In this document: positions 42,995 through 55,082 of the stretch, piece after piece
Numbering within the stretch: the first letter of the stretch is position 1
How the letters are laid out: each line of letters begins with the position of its first letter
DNA from: Bretschneidera sinensis
Taxonomy: Eukaryota > Streptophyta > Magnoliopsida > Brassicales > Akaniaceae
Reading direction: 5' to 3'
Assembly (NCBI GenBank): GCA_023935145.1
Contig: CM043699.1
Coordinates: 61,148,638-61,212,637, forward strand
Length of the DNA: 64,000 nucleotides
Notes under the pieces: model-generated
What the model was told of the DNA's origin: nothing
The model's database searches: none
Seen by the model: the letters and a program-made list of their open reading frames with translations, nothing else
Made by a program: the position numbers and the translations under genes

Positions 42995-44238
42995 TTATTA
43001 ATGAGGATATTAAAGTAGTACTTGATAATAGTGTGCCCTACAAATCAATATCATTTGATGTTATGGGCATGATACTTGTAATTAATCTTATTCATTTATT
43101 GGTAATAAAATATTTATTTATGATATTTATATTATTTATCATGTTCATTATAAATCACATTTAATGTGTTTACATGGTAAATGTAATAGAATAAAGTAAT
43201 GGAAATGAGCACCATGATGAGATCATGATAATGAGATATATTTCCTTAAGCCTTGTTCTTAAATATTCCTAATCATAAGGCCACTAAGAAGGGAATTAGT
43301 GAATCCATATAGATTAGTACATACTATGTTTCCTCAAGGAGGTGAGGGTGATTGATCTCATAGTTACTAGTATATAAGACACTAAAACAAGTTATATAGG
43401 TGCTTGTTAGAGAACAGGTACACTGAAGTGACTTAACTAAGTAATTCCTAATGGAAATTTTACTGACTGTCAATAGAAGTTCTTATGTTATAGTTGTATA
43501 AGTGATCCTTAGACTTAAGGCACCATAGATGCCTTATGTATGGGTCATCATACTTTGATGCTACTTAAATGTGCTCTAATCATGGGTCATATAAAGGTAG
43601 TAATTAGGTATGACCACATATGCATGGAGGTATGTGGGTGTAAATTAAAAAGGAGTTTCTAACTTCACCATTTAAGTTATGGACTTCAGATCAAGATGCA
43701 TATGATTAAATAATTAAGATTTGACAATAATTTCATATCTTAGATTTAATTAGAGACATTGCATGATGGAAGGATTGAATTGTACGATAACTAACAATGG
43801 AAAAGTTCATCTTAAATTCATATTGTCTAGATAGTCATGGCATATTGCTAGGTGTTATTCATGACTTGTAGAAATCCTTAAGAATTAATTGTAATTAATT
43901 CTTACTTAAAGTGAGAATTAAAAATATTTTTAATTTGAATTAAAATTAAAATAAGTTTTAATTAATTAGATGAGGTCCAATTGTTATGTAAAAATTACGA
44001 GCTACTACCAACACAATATTGAACTTAAAGGTTCCACACAATTAGAAAATTACAAGAATAAGAAAAATTAAAGGGCTAATAGGGGTTTAATTATAATTCT
44101 AGAAATCCTAGAACTTTGAGGAGTAAAGGCTCTCTATAAAATCTTTTATGTGATAGAAATCCTAATGGAAAATTGTTAAACTAAAAATCAGATTATAAAC
44201 TCTCTCCCTTTCTTCTACATTTGAAATTCCTAGAGCTA
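42995..44238 (+). repeat. probable decayed copia-type LTR
   Basis: The style (an ATAAAATATTTATTTATG block, then text around gtacactgaagtgacttaac and gtcaatagaagttc) resembles LTRs of TAR/Angela-type copia elements. No internal domain, partner LTR or clear ends are visible, so the call rests on resemblance only. Confidence 0.35.
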
Positions 44239-44243
44239 GCACT

Positions 44244-45474
44244 TGATAAAAGTTATAAAATGCATCTTAATAGTATTTTTTTGTTAGCATTTTAGGGTTG
44301 ATTTAAAGCTGAATTACACATTTATGCCTTAATAATGCTAAAGTGTCATTCTTGGACCATTGATTGATTTTGATGCATTTTCAGGTATTTTGGGTTTAAA
44401 AGAGATGGAAAAGCTAACATTGCTTAAAGCACCAAGATCCTATGCATATCGGAGTGAAAGAGTGGTTTCGGAACTGTTCCATGCCGTGGCACAAAAAGGA
44501 GTGCGCCACTACCAGAAACATTCAGAAGCTGGAACCAATCAGGCTGAGCCGTGGCCTACAGAGCCTCCACAAAGCCAAGATTCAGGGTTGCACCGCGGCT
44601 TAGACCAGGCTGAGCCACGGTGCAAGTGCGATCCCTTGTTTTTGTTTCACGACCTAAATAGGGCTTTAATGACATTTTTGGACCCGAAAATACCCTTGAA
44701 CCTTTTGGGGTATTTATAGAACACTTAGGTTTGATTGAAAAGGAGGCTGGAATTAAGAGCAAACACATTATTCTCCATTTTAGGTGATTAAGCATGAGCC
44801 TAATATCCAACTAATCTCCAAGCAAGGCAAAAGCATGAGTTCTTATTTTTATTCTTGATTCAGTTGTTTGGATTCATTGTTAAACATTGTTTATGATTTA
44901 CTCTTTGATTAAGTAAGAATGAGATGATATACTCTTAATCCAGTGATTGCATCTTTCTCCTCCATATAAGTCTAATCAAGCTCTTCTTATGTCAAGTTGT
45001 TAGATGTGATTGATTTCGGTAGATTTATCTTATGGATTTGTCCAATACTACGGTATTGTTATTGAAATATATTATCGTTTCTTGACAATCTATAAGATAC
45101 GTCATGTGTGCTTGAATCGGAACTAAAGAGTAATTTGTAGCAATTACATTAGGATGTTTATGTGCTTTGATTGAATATTTACCGATTATTTGTTGGGGAT
45201 GTGAAACAAGCAATCGAGATAAAACTATTTAGTCAAGATAGGGTTAAGGCAATAAACTTAGGAAGCATTTCTGGAACCTTGTTATTGCTTTATTGAATCC
45301 TTCGTCATATTTTCACAACTCTCTCATGTAGCTTCATTTGTAAAACAAAGATTTACTCATTTGAATTTCATCGTTTCGTGTTAAGGTTTACACTTTCTCT
45401 TGTAGTTTGCTTTTCCTCGTGGGATCGACACCTCATCTATACACAATAATCACGTGTTAGTTTGAGCGTAATCA
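44244..45474 (+). repeat. 5' LTR of element G
   Basis: Starts TGATAAAAGTTATAAAATGC and ends GAGCGTAATCA, the same ends as D. It has GC-rich near-palindromes (ccgcggc, ccacggtg) at 44480-44630 and TATTTATAGA at 44711-44720. At 1231 bp it is shorter than the D LTR. Confidence 0.85.
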
Positions 45475-45500
45475 AATTTTGGTGTCGTTGTCGAGGGAAA
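45475..45500 (+). other. mutated primer-binding site of element G
   Basis: Reads TTTTGGTGTCGTTGTCGAGG in place of the Athila consensus TTGGCGCCGTTGCCGGGG. Three of the four changes are C to T; the fourth is G to A. Confidence 0.75.
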
Positions 45501-45612
45501 CACACTTAAGTACAAGGAAGATTGTCAACTTTGAGACAAGATAGTAATATTGTTCTTTGCTCTCTATTTTGATTTTCTAATTTTTTTTCTGTTTTATTCA
45601 TTTCCCCTCTAA

Positions 45613-46928
45613 TTGCTTTGGTGTATGCTTAGACCGAGAGATCCGCGAGGTAGATTCATTAAAAGACCCGAAATAGAGTTACCCTCTCCTTCCACGTCCG
45701 TTAGTGAAACCTCACCTAGATCAAACCATAGTGCAAACCCAAACAAGAATTTAGAGGATTTTGTTAACATGGCCGACAATCACAATGAGAATGTTGCTAA
45801 GATATTTAAGGAGTACTTGCATCCTAGCCGAACGGCCACACGATCTTGTATCATGTTCCCCCCTAATGACCAACAACCTGAGTTTAAGCCAGGCATGATT
45901 CAATTGCTACCAACCTTCCATGGGTTTGAGAATGAGAGCCCCTATGTCCATATTAGGGAATTTGAGGAAGTAGTAGCAACCTTGCAAAGTAGGGCTGATA
46001 TGGTAGGCACTGTCAAACTTTGGTTTTTCCCCTTTTCACTTAAGGAAAAGGCCAAGATTTGGTTATACTCGTTAAGGCCTAGGTCTATAGGTAGTTAGGA
46101 TGAGATTACTTAAGCCTTCTTCCAAAAGCATTTCCCAACCCATAAGACCAATAACCTCAAGAGACAAATCTCAAACTTTGCACAAAAGGAGAGTGAAACC
46201 TCATATCAAGTTTGGGAACGTTTCAAAGACCTTTTGAATTCTTGTCCACACCATAGGTATGAGAGTTGGCGGGTAGTTAGCTATTTCTATGATGGACTTC
46301 TAAGTATAGAAAGGTAATTCACAGAAATGATGTGTAATGGAGATTTTCTGCAGAAAGATCCCGACCAAGCTATAGATTTTCTAGATGACCTATCGGAAAA
46401 AGCCCACACTTAGACAGGACCGAATGCCATGGAAAGTACTAAGAGAAATCAAACCGCTGGAATTTATCAACTGAAGGAAGAAGATAGCCTTAAAGCCCAT
46501 TTAGAGGTCCTAACTAAGGAAATTGAATTTTTAAAAACCAAGGATGCTAGAGCTCCCGAACCGGTTGCTAGGGTAGAATCCCATGAACCTTGTTTTATGT
46601 GTAATGGGGTAGATCATGTACCTAAGGATTGTCTAGCCTATTTTGAGATGAAGGGAGAATGTAATGCTTTAGGTATACCCTTTAGGAAACCATACTCACC
46701 CTACTCTAACACCTACAATCCTGGTTGGAAAATCACCCTAATTTTAGTTGGAGATCCGATCTACAACCTCCTGCCCACTCTAATACCCAATGGAAACCGG
46801 AAGCAACTTCATCTAATTCACCACAACAATCTTTACCTTTAGAAGATGTTTTAAAGTTATTTTTGCAGGTACATGCCAAGAGTGTGGAAGAGCAAGGCAA
46901 GATAAATCAACGGTTGTTAGAGGACTAA
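45613..46928 (+). pseudogene. gag of element G
   Basis: Closely parallels the gag of D. It begins near 45628 (MLRPRDPRGRFIKRPE), with capsid blocks IQLLPTFHGFENESPYVH and FFPFSLKEKAKIWLYSL. The CCHC knuckle CFMCNGVDHVPKDC is at about 46590-46630, then TYNPGW. A stop at 46096 and frameshifts near 46130, 46315 and 46725 break it. A reader comparing G and D can use the pair to date the D-family lineage. Confidence 0.82.
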
Positions 46929-48096
46929 CAAGGGATCAAAGAGGAACAAAAAGTGATAAAGAGAAAACTCACCAAGTTGACTAGTTTCTTGACAATTCAA
47001 GAGTAAGGTCGTTTTCCTTCGCAGCCACAACCTAATCCAAGGGGATAACATATGGTTCAAACCTCTGATCTCGACAATCAAAATGTTAAAGAGGTTAATG
47101 CCATGATTACTTGCAGCGGTAAGAAAATTGATGGACCCACTCTACCATTAAACTTGATTCCTAACATCGTGAGAAACAAGGATGAACCCCCAAGGAACAA
47201 GATGCCCATAATGATTCTTTACCGGTGCCTTTCCCTCAAGCACTCCTTAAACCTAAGGAGAGAAATTCAGCATTGAAAGGTGAGATTCTTGAACAACTTC
47301 AGCATGTTAAAATTAACCTCCCTCTTCTTCATGTCATAAAACAGATTCCCAATTATGTTAAAGTCATTAAGGATCTATGCACACTCAAAAGGAGGCACAA
47401 TGTGAAGAAGATGACATTCTTAATGGAGCAAGTAAGTGCAGTAATTGATAGCACGACCCTGCCTAAATATAAAGATCCAGGCTGTCCAACGGTGGCTTGC
47501 CAAATTGGAAACAAATCTTATGACCAAGAATTACTAGATTTGAGGGCTAGTGTGAACCTCATGCCATACTCCATTTACTTGCAACTTGGTCTAGGTGAGA
47601 TTAAACCGACCTCCGTGGTACTTCAACTAGCGGACCGATCGGTAAGAAAACCAAGAGGTATTGTGGAAGATGTTTTATTGCAAATTGACAAATTCTATTA
47701 TCCCGTTGACTTTTTGGTTTTAGATACAATTTCTATTGTGCAGAGTCAAAAATTCCTTTGATACTTGGAAGACCATTCCTTGCCACTGCCAATGCCCTCA
47801 TTAATTGTAGGAATGGTCTAATGACATTATCATTTGGAAATATGACTCTAGAGGTGAATGTTTTTTGAGTCTCAAGGCAGCCACATGAAGAGGATGAGTG
47901 TTTCGACACTTACATGATTGATGGGCTTATTTTGGAGGATGAGTACATTAAAGATAATTCTAACTCTTTGGAATTCTTTCTTAATAATTTTGGTTTTGAT
48001 AATTCTTCCATTTATCCCCATGCCATTAATGTTGTTGATTTTTTTGATAAGTCACAGGGATTTATGAAGAAATAATGGCAACCATGCTTTGAGGAG
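46929..48096 (+). pseudogene. gag end and protease of element G
   Basis: KKIDGPTLPLNLIPN and KINLPLLHVIKQIPNYVKV close gag. Protease at 47470-47900 has QIGNKSYDQELLDLRASVNLMPYS, where the D-F-G-A-S site of relatives is D-L-R-A-S; this Gly to Arg change should be inactivating. ILGRPFLATANALINC follows after a frameshift at about 47755. The acidic linker to RT runs to 48096. Confidence 0.8.
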
Positions 48097-49476
48097 TTGC
48101 CTAAAGAAAAAGAGGCACCCAAACCCTCTTCCGAGGAGACACCAATGCTTAATTTAGCTCCACTACCTAATGGACTCAAACATGTTTTTTTAGGACCAGG
48201 TGATACCTTTTCAGTTATCATTTCCTCCGAACTTAGTGATGTGCAATGTGATCAATTGTTGAATTTGTTAAGAGAACATAAATCTGCACTAGGTTGGACC
48301 ATGGCCGACATAAAATGTGTTAGCGCCTTAATTTGTTCCCATAGGATTTATCTAGAAGATGGAGCTAACCCTTGTAGAGACCAACAAAGAAGGCTAAATC
48401 CAACTATGAAAGAGGTAATTAAGAAAGAAGTCTTAAAATTGTTGGATGCGGGAATTATATATCCAATATCAAATAGTAAGTGGGTTAGTCCAACCTAAGT
48501 ACTTCCTAAGAAAGCTGGGGTGACCATGGTAGAAAATGAAAAGGGAGTGTTAGTACTAACTAAGGTAGTGACCAGGTGGCGAATGTGCATAGATTATAGG
48601 AAACTTAATTCAGCTACTCGGAAAGACCATTTTCCCCTCCCATTCATAGATCAAATTTTAGAACGGGTGGTTGGTCATCCTTTCTATTGTTTTTTAGATG
48701 GGTATTCGGGATACTACCAAATAGGAATTGTGTTAGAGGATCAAGAGAAGACCACTTTTACTTGTCCTTTTAGCACGTTTGCTTTTCGAAGAATGCCTTT
48801 CGATTTGTGTAATGCACTCTCTACTTTTCAAAGATACATGATGAGTATTTTCAGTGACATGGTTGAAAAATGTGTGGAAATGTATATGGATGATTTACCG
48901 TGTTTGGAACTTTTTTTGATTTATGTTTATCTAATTTGAAAAATGTTTTGTGCAGGTGTGAAGAGAAGGGGCTTGTGCTTAATTGGGAGAGTGTCATTTT
49001 ATAGTGTCCAAAAAGAGGATAAATCAAAAATTGAATTGATCTCTAAACTACCCACTCCTAAAAATAATAAAGATGTTAGGTCTCTTTTAAGGCATGCTGG
49101 GTTTTATAGAAGGTTTATTCAAAATTTTAGTGCTACCTCTAGACCCTTATGTAACCTTTTAATGAAGGATACTGAGTTTAAGTGGAGTCTCGAATGTGAG
49201 CAAGCCTTTCGGACACTTATCTCTAAGCTTACAACCGCCCCTAGTATGCAATCACCGAACTTTACTTTGCGTTTTGAGATTATGTGTGACGCTAGTGACT
49301 ATGTTGTAGGGGCTGCTTTAGGACAAAGAAAGGAGGGAAAACCATTTGTCGTTTATTATGCTAGTAGAACCTTGAATCATTCTTAAACGATCTACACCAC
49401 AACCGAGAAAGAATTACTAGTAGTAGTATTCGCATTGGATAAATTTTGCTCTTACTTAATTAGTTATGTTGGGATT
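48097..49476 (+). pseudogene. RT and first part of RNase H, element G
   Basis: RT has LGWTMADIKCVS, QRRLNPTMKEVIKKEVLKLLDAGIIYPIS, RMCIDYRKLNSATRKDHFPLPFIDQILERV, FLDGYSGYYQI and the catalytic MYMDDL at about 48880-48900. A stop at 48496 and frame changes near 48905-48950 break it. RNase H begins with FEIMCDASDYVVGAALGQ (49268) and ASRTLNHS. The block around SYLI is cut at 49476 by element H. RNase H resumes at 55083. Confidence 0.85.
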
Positions 49477-50386
49477 TGTCTAAGAACTAAACAGGAAAAA
49501 TTCAGCTTCAGCCCCAGGTGTGCGCCGCACCCTAGGAAGTGTGTGCCTCAGCGTACATCATGGAGAAGTCTTTTGCCCAGGTGTGCACCATAGCACAAGG
49601 AGGGTGCGCTATGGCACCCAAAAGGTGGAGGTGGTGTGCCCTGGTCTGAGCTGTGGCCTGCCTTGTTCTGAGTCGCGGCGCCAGGCACACCTGATGCTTC
49701 CGGATCAACACTTTAGATTGATGCGTGAGGCTTGATCAAAATGCACAAGATCACTTAGACCTGTTGAAGGGATATGATTGATTGGTCCTCAAGATCTAAG
49801 GGTTGAGATTGACTTCAAGATAGGTTCAAGAAGTGGTGCACTATATAAAGGGTCATCTAGCTTCAATCAAACATAAGTGTGTGACAATCATCTCAACAAG
49901 AGAGGTGTGATGTGAATGAAATGTGAATGTGTGTGAAATAGAACACATGGTGTGTGAGAGTGTAAAGACACTAAACACAGGAGAGACTCATTCAAGAGAG
50001 AGGCTGGTTGTTTAGAGAGAGAGTAGTATAGATTGGGGATTAAAGGGCTTTGTAAGTGGAATTTTCTTGGGGAAAATTCCAGGGAAACACTTAGTCCTTA
50101 TCACTTTATTTTTCTCTTCTTCCATTCTTCAAGAACGATGTTAAGATCAAGATTAGATTGTGTTCTTGAAGAGGTATTGTTATAATTGTAAGAACTCATT
50201 AATTTAGTGTAGAGAGCTCAGAGGAGCTCACAGGGACATAGGCACATTACCGAACCTCGATAACAATTGTTGTGTTCTTTCTTTGATCGGCTTGATTCCT
50301 GTTTTGTTTCAGTTTTATTACAAGTCATTTTAGACTTGGGCGTTTGGAAAATCACCACATAGGCATCTTGAGGGTGATTTCCAACA
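49477..50386 (+). repeat. 5' LTR of element H
   Basis: Starts TGTCTAAGAACT and ends TTTCCAACA. GC-rich palindromic motifs (tgcgccgca, gagtcgcggcgcc) lie at about 49515-49690 and TATATAAA at 49842-49849. Primer site TGGTATCAGAGC at 50388-50399. Confidence 0.9.
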
Positions 50387-50711
50387 GTGGTATCAGAGCT
50401 TTGGACAGCTGGTATCGGAGCAAGAATAGGGGGTTATCGGAGCAAGACTCCAAGAATCAAAGGTCAACTTCTTGGGTGATTCAAGAATGGAGTAGAGATC
50501 AATATCTGATCATGTTCTTGAGGTGATTCAAGAACAAAGTAGAGATCAATATCTGATCGTGTTCTTGGGGTGATTCAAGAACGGAGTAGAGATCAAGATC
50601 TGATCGTGTTCTTGAGGGTGATTCAAGAACAGTATTGAGATCCATCTTTGATCGTGTTATTGAGATTTAGAAGAAATTGGTGCTGCATAAATTTGGGATT
50701 TTCTCTGCAAG
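50387..50711 (+). other. primer site and leader of element H
   Basis: After the primer site, a direct repeat with a period of about 58 bp is visible between about 50462 and 50660 (gattcaagaa, then gagatcaatatctgatc). It holds three to four units. Confidence 0.7.
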
Positions 50712-51340
50712 ATGAGTTCAAACTTCATTGTTGAGAAGTTTGATGGAAAGGGAGACTTTTCCCTTTAGAAGCGGAAAATCAAAGCTGTTCTTATGCAACA
50801 AAAGGTGGACTTGACGATTAAAGAAGATGACGCTTTTCCAGTATGTATCACGGAGGTCCAGCGGAATGAGATGAAGAAGATGGCATACAGCATCATCCTT
50901 CTGCACATGTCGGATAATGTCACAAGGGAGTGCGGAGACTCGAAAGATCCAGCTGCCATTTGGAAGAAACTAGATGAGTTGTTTCTTACCAAGACTCTCC
51001 TGAATAAGAGGTATCTTCTAAAATGAATCTTTGCTTTTAAAATGGATCCTAATAAAGAGTTGCAGGATAGTCTTGATGCCAAGATGAAGGGAGCATCAAG
51101 TTGAGAAAGGCTATTCATTAGAGGAAGGCCAGCAACTAGGTATGGTAGCAACATATATGGCTACTACCGGGACAAAACCAGAAGGTAGAGGAGAAAGTCA
51201 TGGGAGAGTGCACTCTAAATCGAGATTTGGAGAGAAGATATGCTTCTACTGCCATAAGGAGGGTCATTTCAAGAAAGATTGCAAGAAGATGATAAGGGAT
51301 GAGGGAAGAAGCCAGACCAAGAATGGATAGGCTTCGGTTG
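50712..51340 (+). pseudogene. gag of element H
   Basis: ATG 50712 starts MSSNFIVEKFDGKGDFSL, with a TAG at 50766 where relatives have Trp (TGG). UBN2-like capsid text follows (AAIWKKLDELFLTKTLLNKRYLL). Frame changes occur near 51026 and 51105. The zinc knuckle CFYCHKEGHFKKDC is at about 51241-51285. Confidence 0.82.
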
Positions 51341-51375
51341 CCAAGGGAGAACAATAAGATGACGATGTTCTTGCT

Positions 51376-52746
51376 GTGTGTTCAAATGTGAGCAATGGGC
51401 AAGAAGGCAGCAGGAAATGGATCTTGGATACCGGGTGCACTCATCATATATGTCTTCACAGGGATTGGTTCAAGAATTTTAAGGAAACCGATGATGGAAA
51501 AATTTTCTTAGGGAATGATACTTCTTACCAAGTAAGGGGCACGGGAGACATCCAGTTGAGAATGTTTGATGGAATGACAAGGCTGCTGAGGAATGTGAGA
51601 TATCTTCCAGAGTTGAGAAGAAATTTGATCTCATTGGGGCAGCTGTACACACACAAGGCAAACGGAGGAAAGATCAAGGTAACTAAGGGATCTTTGATAG
51701 TGATCAAAGCAGCAATGAAGGATGGTCTCTATGAGATGATCGGAGACACAGAGGTCAAGGGTCAAGCAGCAAGCTTGATGGTTGATATGGATAAGGCAGC
51801 CCTTTGGCACAATTGTTTGGGACACATGAGTGAAAAGGGCTTGCAAGTTCTCAGCAAGGACGGTCTACTTAATGGTGATAAAGTAGAGGAACTTGATTTC
51901 TGCGAATGTTGTGTTCTTGGGAAACAACATCGGGTCAGCTTCAACACTGGAGTGCACAAGTCTAAGGGCATTCTTGACTACATTAATGCGAATCTTTGGG
52001 GACCAACAAGAACACCAACACAAGGAGGTAATCGTTACTTTCTTTCTTTAATTGATGATTACTCAAGAAAGGTTTGGGTTTATTTGCTTAAAAATAAATC
52101 AGATGCTTTAAATAAATTAGTGGTGTGGAAAAAGCTAGAGGAAACTCAAACGGACAGGGTAATTAAGGTGTTAAGATTAGATAATGGCTTAGAATGTTTT
52201 AACAAGAAACTTGATCAATTCTGTAAGTTAAATGGGATTCTAAGACATAGAACGATTGTGAAAACGCTTCAGCAAAATGGAGTTGCTGAGGGGATGAATA
52301 AGACCCTTAGGGAAAAGGTTAGGTGCATGTTAAATGGATCTGGATTAGCTAAATATTTTTTGGGGGAAGTGGTGTCTACTGCTGCGTATTTGGTTAATAG
52401 ATCATCCTCTAGAGCTTTAAAGCTCACGACTTCCGAGGAGATGTGGAGTGGTAAACCCCCTGAGTTGAATAACCTTAGAACTTTTGGGTGTGCTACGTTT
52501 GCACATCAAAAGGATGATAAGCTTAGCCCAAGATCTAGAAAATATGTGTTCCTAGGATATGGGGAAGGAGCTAAGGGGTATAGGTTGTGGTCCTTAGATA
52601 AAAAAGGATTTAAACTCATAATAAGTAGGGATGTCATTTTTAATGAGTCATTATTTCCCTATTTGGAGAAAATTAACCCTGCAGTGGATAGTGAGCAAAC
52701 CAGTTCGGTATTTGTGGAGCATAGCATCAAGGAAAATTCAGTTTAG
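51376..52746 (+). pseudogene. protease and integrase of element H
   Basis: A 456-codon open frame. Protease has KWILDTGCTHHICLH (about 51415-51460), where D-T-G is intact. Pre-integrase and zinc finger: LWHNCLGHMSEKGLQ with CECCVLGKQ. Core: NANLWGPTRTPTQGGNRYFLSLIDDYSR (first position is Asn instead of the usual Asp), LRLDNGLECFN and QQNGVAEGMNKTLRE. In the last, relatives usually read VAERMN, and the catalytic Glu is kept. VFLGYGEGAKGYRLW ends it. Apart from the first catalytic residue it could still fold. Confidence 0.88.
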
Positions 52747-54090
52747 GTAGAACAAGGAAGGCAAGAGGGTTCAAACCAGGTAGAGCCCATTGATGAGTGC
52801 CAAGCTCAGGACACTCGAGAGGAGGCTGAACTAGAAGGGGATGATGCAGCAAGTCAGAATGACTATCAGCTCTCAAAGAACCGGGAAAGAAGGCTGGTCA
52901 GGCCACCTTTGAGATATGGTTTTACGGCTGCGAATGTAGTAGCTCCTTGGACAAAAGGAGGGATAAGTGAATCAGAGACTTACATTGATGCCATGGGATG
53001 TAAGGATTCGTCAAGATGGAAGCCAGCTATGGAGGAAGAAATGCATTCTTTGAGGAAGAACAACTCTTGGGAATTGGTGCACATTCCAGGAAAACAGAGA
53101 GTTATGGATTGTAAGTGGACTTACAAGAACAAAGAAGGGAACCCTCCAGGGGATGAAGTACGGAATAAGGCTAGGCTGGTGGTGAAGGGGTTCACACAAA
53201 GAGACGACATAGATTTCACAGAAACTTTCTCACATGGACACAAGGTGGAAGAAATGGTGAGTATCCTTATCTATATTGATGATATGCTGTTGGTTGGGAA
53301 CAGTAGGGAGAGGATAGAAAGGTTGACATCTCAACTCAGTGAGGAGTTCGAGAGGAAGGATCTTGGCCTTACACAAAAGATCCTTGGGATGAGAAGAATT
53401 TGGGAAAGGGAGAGAAATGGGTTGAAGGTTTTTTGGTCTTCCGACATAGAAAAGGTGCTGTACAAGTTTTCTATAGAATATGGTAAACCAGTGAAGATTC
53501 CCCTTGCAGGTCATTTCAAGTTCTCCAGCGAACAACGTCCTCGAACGGATGAGTAGAAGAAGGAAATGAAAAAGGTCCCTTACTTTAGTGCGGTTGGATC
53601 AGTCATGTTCATGATGGTAAGCACTAGACCCGACATATCTCAGGCAATTAGTGTTCTCAACAGATTTGGGAGTAATCCCAGAAAGGAGCTTTGGCTTGGG
53701 ATAAAGTGGTTGCTGAGGTACATGAAGGCTCAGTTGCAGCCGGTGGTAGCACTCTCTACAACCGGGGCAGAGTACATGACGGCTACGGAAGCCATAAAGG
53801 AGACTATGTGGAGCAAAGGGTTGTTGGACGAGTGGAAGGTCCTAAAAGAGCAGGTGGTGGTGTCTTCGGATAGCCAAAGTGCGTGGCACTTGTGTAGGAA
53901 CTCGGTGTTCCATGAGAGAACTAAGCATATGGATGTTCGGTATCATTTCATTCGAAAAAATGTTACGGAAGGATGCATTCATGTGGACAAAGTCGTAACG
54001 GAAGAAAATCCTGTAGATTTAGGTACTAAAGTTCTACCTCTAAGTAAGTTCAATCATTGCCTTAGACTTCTTAGGATTAGAGTCGGTTGA
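52747..54090 (+). pseudogene. RT and RNase H of element H with in-frame deletions
   Basis: RT starts with WKPAMEEEMHSLRKNNSWELV and CKWTYKNKEG, then reads ETFSHGHKVEEMVSILIYIDDMLLVGN. The segment between ETFSPV and the YIDD motif, roughly 100 residues in relatives, is missing without loss of frame. The catalytic Asp pair is kept. RNase H jumps from WLLRYMKA to QLQPVVALSTTGAEYMTATEA, losing about 60 residues, then has SDSQSAWHLCRNSVFHERTKHMDVRYHF. A TAG at 53554 interrupts it. Confidence 0.85.
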
Positions 54091-55082
54091 TATAGTGACT
54101 CAAGTTGAGTTTGGATACTAAGTTCTCTGCACTATGAGCTCGGTTTTAGTTGCTTAGACAAAGGTAGAGATTTGTTTAAGAACTGAAGAGGAAAAATTCA
54201 GCTTCAGCCCCAGGTGTTCGCCGCACCCCAGGAAGTGTGTGCCTCAGCGCACAACATGGAGAAGTCTTCTACCTAGGTGTGAACTATAGCACAAGGAAGG
54301 TGTGCCGTGGCTCCCAGAAATTGGAGGTGGTGTGCCCTGGTCTGAGTCGCAGCCTGCCCTGTTCTGAGCCGCGGCGCCAGGCACACCTGATGCTTCCTGA
54401 TCAGCACTTTGGATTGATGCATGAGGCTTGATTAAAATGCACAGGATCACTTAGACTTATTATAGGCCTATGATTGATTGGTCCTCAAGATCTAAGGGTT
54501 GAGATTGACTTCAAGATAGGTTCAAGAAGTGGTGCACTATATAAAGGGTCATCTAGCTTTAATCAAACATAAGTGTGTGACAATCATCTCAACAAGAGAG
54601 GTGTGATGTGTATGACATGTGAATGTGTGTGAAATAGAACACATAGTGTGTGAGAGTGTAAAGACACTAAACATAGGAGAGACTCATTCAAGAGAGAGGC
54701 TGGTTGTTTAGAGAGAGAGTAGTATAGATTGGGAATTGAAGGGCTTTGTAAGTGGAATTTTCTTGGGGAAAATTCCAGGGAAACACTTAGTCCTTATCAC
54801 TTTCTTTTTCTCTTCTTTCGTTCTTTAAGAATGGTGTTAAGATCAAGATTAGATCATGTTCTTGAAGACGTGTCGCTGTAATTATAAGCACTCATTGATT
54901 TAGTGCAGAGAGCTCAGAGGAGCTCACGGGGACGTAGGCATATTGCCGAACCTCGATAACAATTGTTGTGTTCTTTCTTTGATTGGTTTGATTCCTGTTT
55001 TGTTTCGATTTTATTACAAGTCATTCTAGACTTGGATGTTTGGAAGATCACCACCTGGGCATCTTGAGAGTGATTTCCAATA
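54091..55082 (+). repeat. polypurine-like tract and 3' LTR of element H
   Basis: ACAAAGGTAGAGA (54158-54170) precedes the LTR at 54173-55082. It is the same length as the 5' copy. The end reads CCAATA instead of CCAACA. Confidence 0.88.

Larger units (their letters stand above)
49477..55082 (+). mobile_element. Element H: Ty1/copia retrotransposon (TNT1-94-like), RT core deleted
   Basis: Two 910-bp LTRs (49477-50386 and 54173-55082), tRNA-iMet primer site, gag, protease, integrase, RT and RNase H. It lies inside RNase H of G. The flanks GGATT (49472-49476) and GGTTA (55083-55087) agree at only three of five positions. Two in-frame internal deletions remove most of the RT palm and part of RNase H, so it is non-autonomous. 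Confidence 0.9.

Noticed and set aside
42973..43164. Ile-rich 63-codon frame
   Set aside because: Low-complexity AT-rich DNA in the probable copia LTR relic.
44360..44719. A 119-codon frame
   Set aside because: It is the U3 part of the G LTR. Its homologue in D is not open in this frame.
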